Source: Pseudonocardia broussonetiae (lineage in GTDB: Bacteria > Actinomycetota > Actinomycetes > Mycobacteriales > Pseudonocardiaceae). Taken from it: DNA of 64,000 nt. The DNA lies in NCBI RefSeq assembly GCF_013155125.1, contig NZ_CP053564.1, positions 4,843,501 to 4,907,500 on the forward strand. The letters run 5' to 3'. The notes beneath the pieces were generated by a model. The model had not been told where the DNA came from, made no database searches, and was given only the letters and a program-made list of their open reading frames with translations. Positions within the stretch are counted from its first letter, which is position 1. Each line of letters opens with the position of its first letter. Both the position numbers and the translations under genes were made by a program. Below are positions 55,046 to 64,000 of the stretch, in pieces.

Positions 55046-56262
55046 ACCGCGTCCCGCTCGATCGGGCAGCTCATGCAGCGCGGCCCGCCCCGCCCGCGGC
55101 CGAGCTCGCCGCCGGGGATGTCGAGGACCTCGATGCCGTGGCGGCGCAGGAAGGTGTTGGTCGTGACGTTGCGCTCGTAGGTGACGACCACCCCGGGCGC
55201 GACGGCCAGGGTGTTGCAGCCGTCGTCCCACTGCTCGCGCTCGGCGGCGTGCACGTCCTGCTCCGCGGTGAGCACGCGGATCTCCGGCAGGCCCAGGACC
55301 TCGGCGATGGCGGCGTGCATGCCGTCCGGGGCGTGGTCGGTGACGTGCAGCTCCTTCTCGTTGTCGCCGGGGCGCACGGTGTAGGCGGGCAGCATCCCCA
55401 GGCCCGCGTACTTCGTGAACGTCTCGGGATCGACCATCGTCATCACGGTGTCGAGGTGCATCAGCGCGCGCGTCTCGGGCATGCGCAGCGCGACGATCCG
55501 GTCGACGTCGCCGCCCGCGAACAGCGTCCGCGCCAGCCGCTCGACGCCCGCCGCCGTCGTCCGCTCGCTCATCCCGATCAGGACCGCGCCGCCTCCGAGC
55601 ACCAGCATGTCGCCGCCCTCGGTGGTGGCGACGCCGTTCTCCGAGCCGGCCGACCAGGTGCGGAACGCGGCGTCCGCGAAGAGCGGGTGCCACCGGTAGA
55701 CGGCCTCGTAGTGCACCGTCTCCCGCACCCGCGCCTGCTTGCGCATGCTGTTGATCGAGACCCCGCCGCCGATCCACGCCGACGTGTCGCGCGTGTAGAG
55801 GTGGTTGGGCAGCGGCTCGAGGACGAAGTCGTCGGGGTCCAGGACGTGGAAGGCGATCGAGCGCGGCTCGGGGATCCGGTCGAGCACCTCGCGCTTGGTG
55901 ATCCCGCCGACGAGGTGCTCGGTGAGCGTGTCGAGGTCCATGGCGTCGAAGCAGTTGCGCAGGGCGTCGATCGCGAGCGGGCCGTAGACGCGCTCGTCGA
56001 AGATCCGGTCCAGGACGTAGGCCTGGGCCTCCGGGATCTCGACGGTCGTCCTGAGCAGCTCGCCGAACAGGTGCACGGTGACGCCGCGCTGCGCGAGCAC
56101 CTCGGCGAACCGGTCGTGCTCCTCCTGCGCGCGCTGCACCCACAGCACGTCGTCGAACAGGAGCCGGTCCTTGTTGCCGGGCGTGAGGCGCTTCAGCTCC
56201 AGGCCGGGGCGGTGCAGGATCACCTGGCGGAGCTGTCCGACCTCGGAGTCGACGCGGTACAT
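55042..56262 (-). CDS. arcA: arginine deiminase
   Basis: 406 aa. Arginine + H2O to citrulline + NH3. Guanidine-modifying fold: [20 protein letters not shown] start, [15 protein letters not shown] (catalytic Asp region, about residue 160), [36 protein letters not shown] (catalytic His, about 268) and nucleophile Cys in [13 protein letters not shown] near the C-terminus. No ornithine carbamoyltransferase or carbamate kinase gene is nearby, so this is not a full arc operon. ATG 56262 chosen; ATG 56271 is an alternative. Confidence 0.95.
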   Translation of the reverse strand: MYRVDSEVGQLRQVILHRPGLELKRLTPGNKDRLLFDDVLWVQRAQEEHDRFAEVLAQRGVTVHLFGELLRTTVEIPEAQAYVLDRIFDERVYGPLAIDALRNCFDAMDLDTLTEHLVGGITKREVLDRIPEPRSIAFHVLDPDDFVLEPLPNHLYTRDTSAWIGGGVSINSMRKQARVRETVHYEAVYRWHPLFADAAFRTWSAGSENGVATTEGGDMLVLGGGAVLIGMSERTTAAGVERLARTLFAGGDVDRIVALRMPETRALMHLDTVMTMVDPETFTKYAGLGMLPAYTVRPGDNEKELHVTDHAPDGMHAAIAEVLGLPEIRVLTAEQDVHAAEREQWDDGCNTLAVAPGVVVTYERNVTTNTFLRRHGIEVLDIPGGELGRGRGGPRCMSCPIERDAV

Positions 56263-56309
56263 GCCTGCCATCCTGCACCGCCCCGACCCCACCCCGGTCG
56301 GCGAGCGCC

Positions 56310-57404
56310 TCAGCCGAGGCCGATCTCCAGGTTCGGCACCTGCGGGCTCTCCGCCGACCCGAACCGCTTCCAGCCGAGCGGGTCGACCTCGTCGGTGGCG
56401 CGCAGCAGCACCGTCCCGGTCGGGACGCCCGCGGCCGACCAGGCCCGGACCAGCTCGGTGACGTCGACCTGCGTCCAGCCCGCGGCGCAGGCGGCGGAGT
56501 TGCCGCGCGTCTCGGTGCTCGTCGCCCAGACGCGCTCGGCCACGGGCTGGTTCGCGAAGCGCGTCGCGGGACCGACGGCGGGGGAGGACCACACCTCCCA
56601 CGACGCGGGCCGGCACGACGACGACCACTCCTGGTGCACCCGCAGCGTCGCCGTGGTGATCGGCCGTCCGGTGACCTCGGCGAGGTCGAAGGTCAGGAAG
56701 CTGCGCGCCACGGCGGTGCCGTCGTAGCTGCCCAGGCGCAGGTCGGGGTCGCCGGAGGCGTCGCTGCGCAGGATCGTCGACTGCACGGTGGTGTCGAACG
56801 GGGCGGGCGCGGTGCCGGTGACCGGCGCCGACGCGACGACCCGGCTGACGGCGGACTCCGTGGCCGTGCCCTCGACGACGCGCTCGGCGCCCGCGGCGGT
56901 CGTGGCCAGCGCCAGCACCGGCGTCGGCCCGACCGCGGTGCCCGCCCGCCGGATCGACGCGGCGAAGCCCGACCGGGTCGCCTCGACGACGAGGTCGTAG
57001 CCGGGCACGACCTGCGGGTAGGTCGCCCGGTGCCCGGCCAGCTCCGGTGCGGGCAGGGGGCCCGGGGCGACGGGGGCGAGCGCGGCGGACCCGCCGCCCG
57101 CCCAGTGCACGACCGGCCCGGCCGGGGTGAGCGCGAGGTCGTGCTCCGACGCCGCCGGCCGCACGACGCCGTCCGGCGAGGTCACGAGCGTCAGGTCGAC
57201 GGGCACCCACTCGGCGCCGCGCCGCAGCTGGACGGGTCCGGCGAAGAGGGTGACGGCGCGCGACCCGTCGACGCGCGCGGTGCTCGTGCTGGTCTCGGTG
57301 CGTCGCTCGGGACCGTCGGGTTCGTCCGCGTGCGCGGTGCCGGGCAGGGCCAGTGCGAGCGCGGCACCCAGGATCACCGCGGTGCGTGCCGCGTGGGTTC
57401 TCAT
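56310..57404 (-). CDS. secreted DNRLRE-domain protein
   Basis: 364 aa. Sec signal [20 protein letters not shown], cleaved near GTAHA (about 26). The rest is beta-rich: [20 protein letters not shown] then a DNRLRE-type domain, [20 protein letters not shown]...[39 protein letters not shown]. Such domains usually precede RHS/YD repeats in very long wall proteins; here the protein stops after one domain. Function unknown. ATG 57404 has AGGAG nearby upstream. Confidence 0.8.
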   Translation of the reverse strand: MRTHAARTAVILGAALALALPGTAHADEPDGPERRTETSTSTARVDGSRAVTLFAGPVQLRRGAEWVPVDLTLVTSPDGVVRPAASEHDLALTPAGPVVHWAGGGSAALAPVAPGPLPAPELAGHRATYPQVVPGYDLVVEATRSGFAASIRRAGTAVGPTPVLALATTAAGAERVVEGTATESAVSRVVASAPVTGTAPAPFDTTVQSTILRSDASGDPDLRLGSYDGTAVARSFLTFDLAEVTGRPITTATLRVHQEWSSSCRPASWEVWSSPAVGPATRFANQPVAERVWATSTETRGNSAACAAGWTQVDVTELVRAWSAAGVPTGTVLLRATDEVDPLGWKRFGSAESPQVPNLEIGLG

Positions 57405-57537
57405 GATCGTAAGGAGTAGGGGTGGTCACGCGGGGCCGACAAGATCCACCGCCGCATCGCACCCACAACGGTGACGGCGTCCATCCGATCGGGGACGGCG
57501 TCACCGGCGGATCGCCGGACGGTACGGCCGTTCGGCG

Positions 57538-58230
57538 TCAGGAGCGGCGGCGGAACGGCCGCCCACCCACTGCGTCGTTCAGCAGCAGCTCGGGGCGGAG
57601 CGCGCCGAACAGCACCGTGAGCAACAGCTCCGCCCGGGCCTCGGCGGGCTCGTCGGGGCGGTTCATGGTGCGGGTCAGCATCGTGTTGACGACCATCGTG
57701 GCCAGGTCGCCCGCCGCGGGGTAGGGCCGCAGTTCGCCCGTGCGCTGGCCGTGCTCGATGACGATCCGGATCGCGTCGGGCACCGGCGCGAGCAGCCGGG
57801 GGTCGATCTCGTCGGTCGGGTCGGCGGGACCGTCGACGCGGATCGTGTAGTCCTGCACGGCGGCGAAGAACGACGTGGCGAGCTCGCGGTGCCGGGAGGT
57901 GGTCCGGGCCAGGGCCCTGACCTGGTCCTCCAGTGCGGCGACGACGGGCCGGTCCGCCGCGATGTCGCGCTCGGCCTGGACGAACAGCGGGTGCACCAGC
58001 GGCGCGAAGACGTGCCCGATCAGCGTGTGCTTGGACGGGAAGTGGTTGTAGGCGGTGGCGGCGCTGACGCCGGCGGCGGCCGCGATGTCCTCGATGCGCG
58101 TGCGCGCCCAGCCGCGCGATCCGAACGTGGCGTCGGCGGCGTCCAGCAGTGCGCGCCGTGTTCGGTCGCGCTTCGTCTGGGCGGCCCGGGCCCGTGGATC
58201 GGCCGGTCGGGGTGGGTCGGCGGAGGACAT
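57538..58230 (-). CDS. TetR-family transcriptional regulator
   Basis: 230 aa. RARAAQTKRDRTRRALLDAA, DATFGSRGWARTRIEDIAAA and AGVSAATAYNHFPSKHTLIG (residues about 12-65) form the TetR DNA-binding domain. The ligand-binding half (EDQVRALARTTSRHRELATS) is unassigned. ATG 58230. It is divergent from the sigma factor gene, so it may control that promoter or itself. Confidence 0.9.
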   Translation of the reverse strand: MSSADPPRPADPRARAAQTKRDRTRRALLDAADATFGSRGWARTRIEDIAAAAGVSAATAYNHFPSKHTLIGHVFAPLVHPLFVQAERDIAADRPVVAALEDQVRALARTTSRHRELATSFFAAVQDYTIRVDGPADPTDEIDPRLLAPVPDAIRIVIEHGQRTGELRPYPAAGDLATMVVNTMLTRTMNRPDEPAEARAELLLTVLFGALRPELLLNDAVGGRPFRRRS

Positions 58231-58244
58231 TGAGCGCAGAGTAA

Positions 58245-58281
58245 CCAACTTGCGGTCGAACTGCTCTTGACTCCAACTTGG
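58245..58281. promoter_or_regulatory. possible TetR sites CCAACTTG(C/G)
   Basis: CCAACTTGC (58245-58253) and CCAACTTGG (58273-58281; a 4+1+4 palindrome) are 28 bp apart, upstream of the TetR start, and flank a TTGACT -35-like element (58267-58272). Weak evidence. Confidence 0.3.
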
Positions 58282-58502
58282 CGTGTCACCCAAAATGCGT
58301 ACTTGAACGATGAACGAGTTCGCTCCGACGGGCACAGCGGGGCGGCTCGGGAGGGTGTCGGGACCGGATGCGTCGGGGGACGCTCGGGCATCCCGCGGAC
58401 CTCCGTCGCAAGGTCGCTCGACCGCCGCTGCCGGACCCCGGGTCCGGGCGGCAGACCGCACGAGGCCGACGTCACGCGCCGGCCCCAGGAGGGGAACCCG
58501 CG

Positions 58503-58523
58503 ATGAACGAGTACGTCCGATGA
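58503..58523 (+). CDS. 6-codon leader frame coupled to the sigma factor
   Basis: ATG-AAC-GAG-TAC-GTC-CGA-TGA (MNEYVR) has a strong AGGAGGGG 10 bases upstream and ends in an ATGA overlap with the sigma factor ATG at 58520. It may control sigma translation, or the AGGAGGGG may serve as a long-spaced site for the sigma start itself. A similar run, GATGAACGAGTTCG, occurs at 58309. Confidence 0.35.
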   Translation: MNEYVR

Positions 58524-59203
58524 CCGCCGCCACCGTCCTGGAGCGGGCCCTCGAGGCCGCCCGTGACGGAGCCGCCGCCGAGGTGTCGACCCCCGTGGCC
58601 GTCACGTCCGCCGTCGAGTCCATGGTCGCCGCCGCGGTCGCCGACGAGATCGGGGCGCGTGAGCGACTTCTCAGCACGATTCACCCGTTCGTGTTGCGCT
58701 ACTGCCGTGCGCGGCTCGGTCGGCAGGAGAGCGTCTCGGGTTCGGCCGACGACGTCGCGCAGGAGGTCTGCCTCGCGGTCGTGAGCGCGCTGCCCTCGTA
58801 CACGATGCGCGGGCTGTCGTTCCGCGCCTTCGTCTACGGCATCGCGGCGCACAAGGTCACCGACGCGTTCCGGGCGATCGGGCGCAACCGCACGGAGCCC
58901 GTCGCCGACCTGCCCGACGTCCCCGTCGCCGACGACGGCCCCGAGCACCGCCTGCTGGCCCACGAGCTGAACGAGCGCCTCGGCGGCCTCCTCGACGTGC
59001 TCACCCCGCGCCAGCGCGAGGTGCTCGTCCTGCGCATCGCCGTCGGGCTCAGCGCCGAGGAGACCGCCGCCGCCGTCCGGTCCACGCCCGGGGCCGTCCG
59101 CGTTACCCAGCACCGCGCGCTCAACCGCCTGCGGGCCTCGCTCGAGACCACCGGTGGGGACCTCGTCCTGCCGGTGCCGCGCCTGCCGCTCGACGCCCGC
59201 TGA
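58520..59203 (+). CDS. sigma-70 family sigma factor, ShbA/SigD type
   Basis: 227 aa. Region 2 is HPFVLRYCRARLGRQESVSG...SADDVAQEVCLAVVSALPSY and SFRAFVYGIAAHKVTDAFRA (about residues 55-120). Region 4 is LDVLTPRQREVLVLRIAVGL, SAEETAAAVRSTPGAVRVTQ, HRALNRLR (about 160-210). These match the actinobacterial ShbA/SigD group, which in Streptomyces drives the principal sigma gene. No anti-sigma gene is adjacent. ATG 58520 is the start in this frame; a longer open frame upstream is low-complexity and would overlap promoter DNA. Confidence 0.88.
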   Translation: MTAATVLERALEAARDGAAAEVSTPVAVTSAVESMVAAAVADEIGARERLLSTIHPFVLRYCRARLGRQESVSGSADDVAQEVCLAVVSALPSYTMRGLSFRAFVYGIAAHKVTDAFRAIGRNRTEPVADLPDVPVADDGPEHRLLAHELNERLGGLLDVLTPRQREVLVLRIAVGLSAEETAAAVRSTPGAVRVTQHRALNRLRASLETTGGDLVLPVPRLPLDAR

Positions 59204-59287
59204 CCGCCGTCCCCGCGCCGGGCCGGTGATCGTCACCGGTCCGGCGCGGCGGCCGTGACCCCGGGTGGCGGGCCGTACCCCGCGCGG

Positions 59288-59293
59288 TAGCCT
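59288..59293 (+). promoter_or_regulatory. -10 hexamer upstream of DUF948 gene
   Basis: TAGCCT, 45 bases before GTG 59338. This gene has a leader and a GAGGAGG ribosome site, unlike the leaderless genes nearby. Confidence 0.4.
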
Positions 59294-59337
59294 GACCGCC
59301 GATCACACCCTGTGTCGGAACGGTTCGAGGAGGCTTC

Positions 59338-59748
59338 GTGTCGGCTGGTCAGATCGCCGCGCTGATCGCCGCGGGGGCGTTCGTCGTCCTCGTGCTGCTG
59401 CTGGCGGTCCCGCTGCTCAAGCTGGGTCGCACCCTCGACGAGGCGACGGTGGCCATCCGCAAGGCGCACGAGGGCAGCACGCCGCTGCTCGACAACGCGC
59501 AGACGACGCTGCACCAGGTCAACACGCAGCTGGAGCGCGTCGACGGCATCACCTCCAGCGCCCGCACCGTCACCAGCAACATCTCGGTGCTCACCTCGCT
59601 GTTCACCGCCACGCTCGGTGGCCCGCTGGTCCGTGCCGCCGCCTTCTCCTACGGCCTGAACAAGGCCGTCAAGGCCCGTCGCGCCGGCCGCGACGCCGGG
59701 GCGCACTCGCTGCGGACCCGCCCGGGCCGTCTCCGGAGGAAGAAGTGA
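59338..59748 (+). CDS. DUF948 domain-containing membrane protein
   Basis: 136 aa. One N-terminal transmembrane helix ([20 protein letters not shown], residues 6-25), then a long amphipathic helix ([40 protein letters not shown]) typical of DUF948, probably a coiled coil on the cytoplasmic side. The tail is basic ([20 protein letters not shown]). GTG 59338, ribosome site GAGGAGG. Its stop overlaps the next gene's GTG (GTGA). Confidence 0.85.
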   Translation: MSAGQIAALIAAGAFVVLVLLLAVPLLKLGRTLDEATVAIRKAHEGSTPLLDNAQTTLHQVNTQLERVDGITSSARTVTSNISVLTSLFTATLGGPLVRAAAFSYGLNKAVKARRAGRDAGAHSLRTRPGRLRRKK

Positions 59749-60056
59749 AGAGGCTGTTCTGGCTCGGGGTCGGCGCGGCCGCCGGCTCCTACGTCACCCG
59801 CCGCGCCTCGCGCGCGGCCCAGGCCGTCACCCCGGCCGGCATCGGCGAGAACATCGCCGACGGACTCCGCGAGCTCGGGGCCGGCCTCGGCGCGTTCGGC
59901 GCGGAGGTCCGCGCCGGGATGACCGCGCGCGAGCGCGAGCTCACGGAGCTGGTCGAGCGCCGCACCGGTGGCCACGTGCCGACCTTCTCCGAGGCGGTGG
60001 CCGAGCCGGCCCCCGTCCTCGACCCCCGGGACCGAGCGCCGCGGGCGGGGAACTAA
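59745..60056 (+). CDS. small membrane-associated protein (DUF6167-like)
   Basis: 103 aa. N-terminus [20 protein letters not shown] is a short hydrophobic segment with basic flanks, followed by amphipathic helices ([40 protein letters not shown]). In other actinobacteria a small protein of this type (DUF6167) follows the DUF948 gene. GTG 59745 in GTGA overlap, so the two are coupled. Function unknown. Confidence 0.72.
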   Translation: MKRLFWLGVGAAAGSYVTRRASRAAQAVTPAGIGENIADGLRELGAGLGAFGAEVRAGMTARERELTELVERRTGGHVPTFSEAVAEPAPVLDPRDRAPRAGN

Positions 60057-60103
60057 CCCCGCCGCTCCGCGCGCCCCGACCCCTTCTGGCAGAGAGCACC
60101 GCC

Positions 60104-62749
60104 GTGCAGACCCACGAGATCGTCCGCCGCTTCACCGACCACTTCACGGCCGCCGGCCACACCCGCGTGCCCAGCGCGTCGCTCATCCTCGACGACCCGA
60201 ACCTGCTGTTCGTCAACGCCGGGATGGTGCAGTTCAAGCCGTACTTCCTCGGGGAGGTGCCGGCGCCGTACCCGACCGCCACGTCGATCCAGAAGTGCGT
60301 GCGCACCGGCGACATCGACGAGGTCGGCCGCACCACGCGCCACAACACGTTCTTCCAGATGGCCGGCAACTTCTCCTTCGGCGACTACTTCAAGGCCGGC
60401 GCGATCGAGCACGCCTGGACGTTGATCACCGACTCGTTCGGCTTCGACCCCGAGCGCCTCTGGGCCACGGTCTACCTCGACGACGACGAGGCCGAGCAGC
60501 TGTGGCGGCGGTACCTGCCCGCGGAGCGCATCCAGCGCCGCAGCGGCAAGGACAACTACTGGGACATGGGCGTGCCCGGCCCCGGCGGCCCGTGCTCGGA
60601 GATCTACTACGACCGCGGCCCCGAGCACGGCCGCGACGGCGGGCCCGAGGCCGACGAGGACCGCTACCTGGAGATCTGGAACCTGGTCTTCATGCAGGAC
60701 GTCCGCGGTGAGCTGTCCCCGAAGCTGGGGCACCCGCCGATCGGCCGCCTGCCCCGGCCCAACATCGACACCGGCATGGGCGTCGAGCGCGTCGCGACGC
60801 TGCTGCAGGGCGTCGAGAACGTCTACGAGACCGACCTCGTCCGCCCGGTGATCGCCCGCGCCGAGGAGTTCTCCGGCCGCCGCTACGGGGCGAGCACCGA
60901 GGACGACGTCCGCTTCCGCGTGATCGCCGACCACGCGCGCTCCGGCGTCATGATCATCGGTGACGGCGTGACGCCGTCCAACGAGGGCCGCGGCTACGTC
61001 CTGCGCCGCCTGCTGCGCCGCATCGTGCGCTCCGCGCGCCTGCTCGGCGTGCACGAGCCGGTGCTCGGGTCGTTCGCCGAGGTCGTCCGCGACGCGATGA
61101 GCCCCACCTACCCGGAGCTGGTCACCGACTTCGAGCGGATCTCCGCGGTCGTGCGCGCCGAGGAGGAGGCCTTCCTGCAGACGCTGACGGCGGGCTCGCG
61201 GATCTTCGACACCGCCGTCGCGGAGACGAAGTCGGCCGGCGCGACCGTGCTGCCCGGCGACCGCGCGTTCCAGCTGCACGACACGTACGGATTCCCGATC
61301 GACCTCACGCTGGAGATGGCGTCCGAGGCGGGTCTGGACGTCGACCGCGAGCGGTTCACCGCGCTCATGCAGGAGCAGCGCACCCGGGCCAAGGCCGACG
61401 CGGCCAAGCACAAGGTGGGCCACGGCGGCGACGGCTCGGTCTACCGCGCGCTGCTCGACACCCACGGCGCCGTCGACTTCCTCGGCTACACCGAGCTCGT
61501 CGCCGAGGCCACCGTCATCGGGCTGCTCGTCGACGGCGTCCCGGCGCCGGCCGCGCGCGAGGGCGACGCGGTCGAGGTCGTGCTCGACCGCACCCCCTTC
61601 TACGCCGAGGCGGGCGGGCAGCAGGCCGACACCGGCGAGCTGCGCGGCGCGTCGTTCACCGTCCGCGTCGATGACGTGCAGGCGCCCGTCGCCGGGCTGC
61701 GGGTGCACCGCGGCACCGTCACGGCGGGCGAGGTGTCGCTCGACGCGGCCGTCGTCGCCGAGGTCGACCGCAGCCGCCGCCTCGCGATCTCCCGCGCCCA
61801 CACCGCGACCCACCTGGTGCACGCGGGCGTCCGGGGCGCGCTGGGCCCGTCGGCCGCACAGGCGGGCTCGCTCAACGCCCCCGGCCGGATGCGGTTCGAC
61901 TTCACCTCGCCCGGCGGCGCGGTCGCCCCGGCCGCACTGGCCGAGATCGAGGACGAGGTCAACACCGTCCTGCAGGAGAACCGCGAGGTGGAGGCCTACG
62001 AGACCTCCATGGACGAGGCGCGGCGGCTCGGCGCGATGATGCTGTTCGGCGAGAAGTACGGCGACCGCGTGCGCGTCGTCGACATGGGGGAGTACTCCCG
62101 CGAGCTGTGCGGCGGCACGCACGTCGGGCGCACCGGCGAGATCGGCATGGTCAAGGTGCTGTCGGAGGCCTCGATCGGCTCCGGGGTGCGCCGCGTCGAC
62201 GCGCTCGTCGGGCTCGACGCCTTCCGCTTCCTCTCGCGCGAGCACCTGCTGGTCTCGAACCTCGCCGAGCAGCTCAAGGCCCGGCCCGAGGACATCCCGG
62301 AGCGCATCAACTCCCTGGTGGAGCGCCTGCGCACCGCCGAGCGCGACCTCGACAAGGTCCGCGCCGACGCCGTGCTGTCGTCGGCGGGCGCGCTCGCCGA
62401 GGGCGCCGAGGACGTCGGAGGGGTCGCGCTCGTGGCCGTCGCCGCGCCCGACGGCGTCGGCGGCAACGACCTGCGCGCACTGGCCGCCGACGTGCGGGGC
62501 CGGCTGGGCTCGCGCCCGGGCGTCGTCGCGCTGTTCTCCTCCGACGGGGAGAAGGTGGCCTTCGTCGTCGCGACGACGGCGGCCGCGCGCGACGCGGGGC
62601 TCGCCGCCGGGAAGCTGATCCCGGCCTTCGCGGGCGCCGTGGGCGGGCGGGGCGGCGGCAAGCCGGACCTCGCGCAGGGCGGGGGCACCGACCCGTCCGG
62701 CGTCCCGGCCGCGGTCGACGCGCTGCGGGCGCACCTGCGTGCCCGCTGA
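60104..62749 (+). CDS. alaS: alanyl-tRNA synthetase
   Basis: 881 aa class II synthetase. [20 protein letters not shown] start; motif 1/2 region [20 protein letters not shown] (about residue 85); [20 protein letters not shown] (motif 3, about 220). The editing domain has metal ligands in [20 protein letters not shown] (HTATH, about 567) and [14 protein letters not shown] (Cys/His, about 668). A C-terminal C-Ala/DHHA1 domain contains [18 protein letters not shown] 60104. Its end overlaps ruvX by 11 bp. Confidence 0.97.
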   Translation: MQTHEIVRRFTDHFTAAGHTRVPSASLILDDPNLLFVNAGMVQFKPYFLGEVPAPYPTATSIQKCVRTGDIDEVGRTTRHNTFFQMAGNFSFGDYFKAGAIEHAWTLITDSFGFDPERLWATVYLDDDEAEQLWRRYLPAERIQRRSGKDNYWDMGVPGPGGPCSEIYYDRGPEHGRDGGPEADEDRYLEIWNLVFMQDVRGELSPKLGHPPIGRLPRPNIDTGMGVERVATLLQGVENVYETDLVRPVIARAEEFSGRRYGASTEDDVRFRVIADHARSGVMIIGDGVTPSNEGRGYVLRRLLRRIVRSARLLGVHEPVLGSFAEVVRDAMSPTYPELVTDFERISAVVRAEEEAFLQTLTAGSRIFDTAVAETKSAGATVLPGDRAFQLHDTYGFPIDLTLEMASEAGLDVDRERFTALMQEQRTRAKADAAKHKVGHGGDGSVYRALLDTHGAVDFLGYTELVAEATVIGLLVDGVPAPAAREGDAVEVVLDRTPFYAEAGGQQADTGELRGASFTVRVDDVQAPVAGLRVHRGTVTAGEVSLDAAVVAEVDRSRRLAISRAHTATHLVHAGVRGALGPSAAQAGSLNAPGRMRFDFTSPGGAVAPAALAEIEDEVNTVLQENREVEAYETSMDEARRLGAMMLFGEKYGDRVRVVDMGEYSRELCGGTHVGRTGEIGMVKVLSEASIGSGVRRVDALVGLDAFRFLSREHLLVSNLAEQLKARPEDIPERINSLVERLRTAERDLDKVRADAVLSSAGALAEGAEDVGGVALVAVAAPDGVGGNDLRALAADVRGRLGSRPGVVALFSSDGEKVAFVVATTAAARDAGLAAGKLIPAFAGAVGGRGGGKPDLAQGGGTDPSGVPAAVDALRAHLRAR

Positions 62750-63209
62750 GCAGGTGGGCGCTGAGCAGGTGCCCGCTGACCGGCCGTCGCGGCGCGGGCG
62801 GCGGATCGGCATCGACGTCGGCTCGGTCCGGGTCGGCGTCGCGCTGTCGGACCCGGACGGGCTGATCGCGACGCCCCTGGTCACCGTGCCGCGCGACGTC
62901 GCGGGCGGCACCGACGTCGTCGCGGTGGCCGCGCTGGTGGCCGAGCACGAGGCCGTCGGCGTGGTCGTCGGGCTGCCGCGCACGCTCGCCGGGCGCGAGG
63001 GCCCGGCCGCGGAGGCGGCGCGGGTGTTCGTCGCCGCGCTGGAGCCGGCGCTGACGGTGCCGGTCGAGCTGTCCGACGAGCGCCTGACCACGGTCGTCGC
63101 CACCCGCCAGCTCCGCGAGAGCGGGCGCAAGGGGCGGAAGCAGCGGGCGGTCGTCGACCAGGTCGCGGCCGTCGGCATCCTGCAGGGCTGGCTGGACAGC
63201 CATCGCTGA
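62739..63209 (+). CDS. ruvX: pre-16S rRNA nuclease / Holliday junction resolvase-like RuvX (YqgF)
   Basis: 156 aa RNase H-fold nuclease. [20 protein letters not shown] (catalytic Asp25), [18 protein letters not shown] and [15 protein letters not shown] (Asp/Glu of the active site) are the family motifs. YqgF processes the 5' end of 16S rRNA. GTG 62739 lies within the end of alaS, next to a short duplication of GCTGAGCAGGTG; a later start near GRRIGID cannot be excluded. Confidence 0.93.
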   Translation: MPAEQVGAEQVPADRPSRRGRRIGIDVGSVRVGVALSDPDGLIATPLVTVPRDVAGGTDVVAVAALVAEHEAVGVVVGLPRTLAGREGPAAEAARVFVAALEPALTVPVELSDERLTTVVATRQLRESGRKGRKQRAVVDQVAAVGILQGWLDSHR

Positions 63210-63292
63210 AGAACGGACACCCGGGCACGAACCGGGCGACCCGGACGGGTCGGCGTCCGAACCCCCTCCCAGCGCCGATCGTGCGCGATCGT

Positions 63293-63298
63293 TACCCT
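63293..63298 (+). promoter_or_regulatory. -10 hexamer of mltG
   Basis: TACCCT, 8 bases before GTG 63307; no ribosome site. mltG may therefore be transcribed on its own as well as from alaS. Confidence 0.4.
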
Positions 63299-63306
63299 CC
63301 GGCCCT

Positions 63307-64000
63307 GTGGACATCGACGGCCCGACGACGCGGTTGCGCAGTGTCACCGAATCGGGTGGCGACCACCGATCCGGGGGAGTCCCGGATGGGGGAAGCGACG
63401 CCGAGACCGCGCCGATCCGCGTCGTGCGGGCCGCGCCGGTCCGCCACGAGCCCACGGCCGCGTCGGCCGGCTCCGACTCCGTCCCCGGTTCCGACGACGA
63501 CGCCCCGCGCGCCCGGCGCCGGGCCGCTCCGGCCCGTCGGTCGCCGGGGCGGGGGCAGCGCCGCGGGGTCCTGCTGCTGGCCGTCGCCGTCCTGCTGGCC
63601 GGCGTGCTGGGCGGCGCCTACTACCTGTTCCGGTCGCTGACCGCGGCGCCCGACTTCGAGGGCGCGGGGGAGGGCGACGTCGTCGTGCAGGTCGCCGACG
63701 GCGACTCCACCGCCGCCATCGGCCGCACGCTGGAGAGCAGCGGGGTCGTCGCGAGCGTGGCGGCGTTCCTCGAGGCGGCCCGGCAGGACGACCGCATCCT
63801 CGGCGTGCAGCCCGGCTCGTACCAGATGCGGGCGCGGATGTCGGCCGCCGCGGCGGTGGAGCGCCTGCTCGACCCGGAGGCCCGCGTCGGGCAGCTGGAG
63901 ATCCGCGGCGGCGTGCAGCTCGACGACACCAGCGCCCCCGACGGCACCGTCGCGCCCGGCGTGCTCAGCCTCGTCTCGCGCGCCAGCTGCGCCCGGCTCG
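63307..64000 (+). CDS. mltG: endolytic transglycosylase MltG (partial, runs off the window)
   Basis: The first 231 codons are present. A hydrophilic cytoplasmic N-terminus of ~85 residues (MDIDGPTTRLRSVTESGGDH) leads to one transmembrane helix GVLLLAVAVLLAGVLGGAYY (about 88-107). After it comes a LysM-like/YceG segment: VVVQVADGDSTAAIGRTLES, SGVVASVAAFLEAARQDDR and GVQPGSYQMRARMSAAAAVE. The catalytic YceG part lies beyond the window. Following alaS-ruvX it matches Rv2553c, the peptidoglycan-cutting MltG. Start GTG 63307. Confidence 0.9.
   Translation, partial: MDIDGPTTRLRSVTESGGDHRSGGVPDGGSDAETAPIRVVRAAPVRHEPTAASAGSDSVPGSDDDAPRARRRAAPARRSPGRGQRRGVLLLAVAVLLAGVLGGAYYLFRSLTAAPDFEGAGEGDVVVQVADGDSTAAIGRTLESSGVVASVAAFLEAARQDDRILGVQPGSYQMRARMSAAAAVERLLDPEARVGQLEIRGGVQLDDTSAPDGTVAPGVLSLVSRASCARL

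Noticed and set aside
58256..58271. SOS box before the sigma factor
   Set aside because: TCGAACTGCTCTTGAC has only one good half-site.
59320..59340. SOS box before the DUF948 gene
   Set aside because: GGAACGGTTCGA has only a two-base spacer between half-sites, not four.

Overview
The window is chromosomal DNA from a very GC-rich actinobacterium. Evidence for this is the near-universal G/C third codon position, many GTG starts, leaderless promoters with a TANNNT -10 six to nine bases before the start codon, SOS boxes of the TCGAAC-N4-GTTCGA type, and a ruvC-ruvA-ruvB / yajC-secD-secF-apt-relA / ppiase-MBL-hisS / radical SAM / aspS / AAA ATPase / alaS-ruvX-mltG order that matches the Mycobacterium tuberculosis Rv2594c to Rv2553c block. 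Protein flavour and the GTTCCGCGGAAC palindromes suggest Pseudonocardiaceae (Pseudonocardia-like). That assignment is inference; no database was searched.

Layout: 0-2.9 kb polA. 2.9-16.7 kb is an accessory block: a cytosolic trypsin-like protease cassette (3.9-6.2 kb), an SCO6745-type protein, a frameshifted LuxR-type ATPase regulator, a MOSC protein, a P-loop protein, a methyltransferase, a short-chain dehydrogenase remnant, a large SARP-type regulator and a zinc alcohol dehydrogenase. 16.8-30.6 kb is a conserved core: Holliday-junction processing genes with two LexA boxes, the SecDF-YajC translocase accessory complex, apt, relA, an esterase lipoprotein, a membrane-anchored peptidyl-prolyl isomerase, an MBL-fold hydrolase, hisS and a methyltransferase. 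30.6-34.1 kb holds a YibE/F membrane protein and a gluconate transporter/kinase pair.

34.2-36.2 kb encodes an SOS-boxed radical SAM protein interrupted by an intein exactly at an iron-sulfur cysteine. It is followed by 1.3 kb of non-coding DNA with four tandem units. Each unit carries five TTCCCGCGCG boxes in a fixed 3-direct plus 2-inverted arrangement at 19-bp pitch, and GTTCCGCGGAAC palindromes are interspersed. I regard this as the most unusual structure in the window.

37.5-41.5 kb: aspS, a DUF389 membrane protein and a kinase-like phosphotransferase. 41.5-47.3 kb: a sugar ABC transporter operon (ATPase, two permeases, lipoprotein binding protein) divergent from a LacI regulator, with two identical GAAAGCGCTTCC operators between them. 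47.3-50.4 kb: a small zinc-ribbon protein and two PLP aminotransferases flanking an AsnC/Lrp-type regulator. 50.4-51.6 kb is a second repeat-rich non-coding stretch. 51.6-60.1 kb: a RarA-type ATPase, a mycothiol-dependent-family protein divergent from a MarR regulator around a perfect palindrome, a DUF4185-arginine deiminase pair, a secreted DNRLRE protein, a TetR regulator, an ShbA/SigD-type sigma factor preceded by a coupled mini-ORF, and two small envelope proteins. 60.1-64 kb: alaS, ruvX and the start of mltG, which runs off the window.
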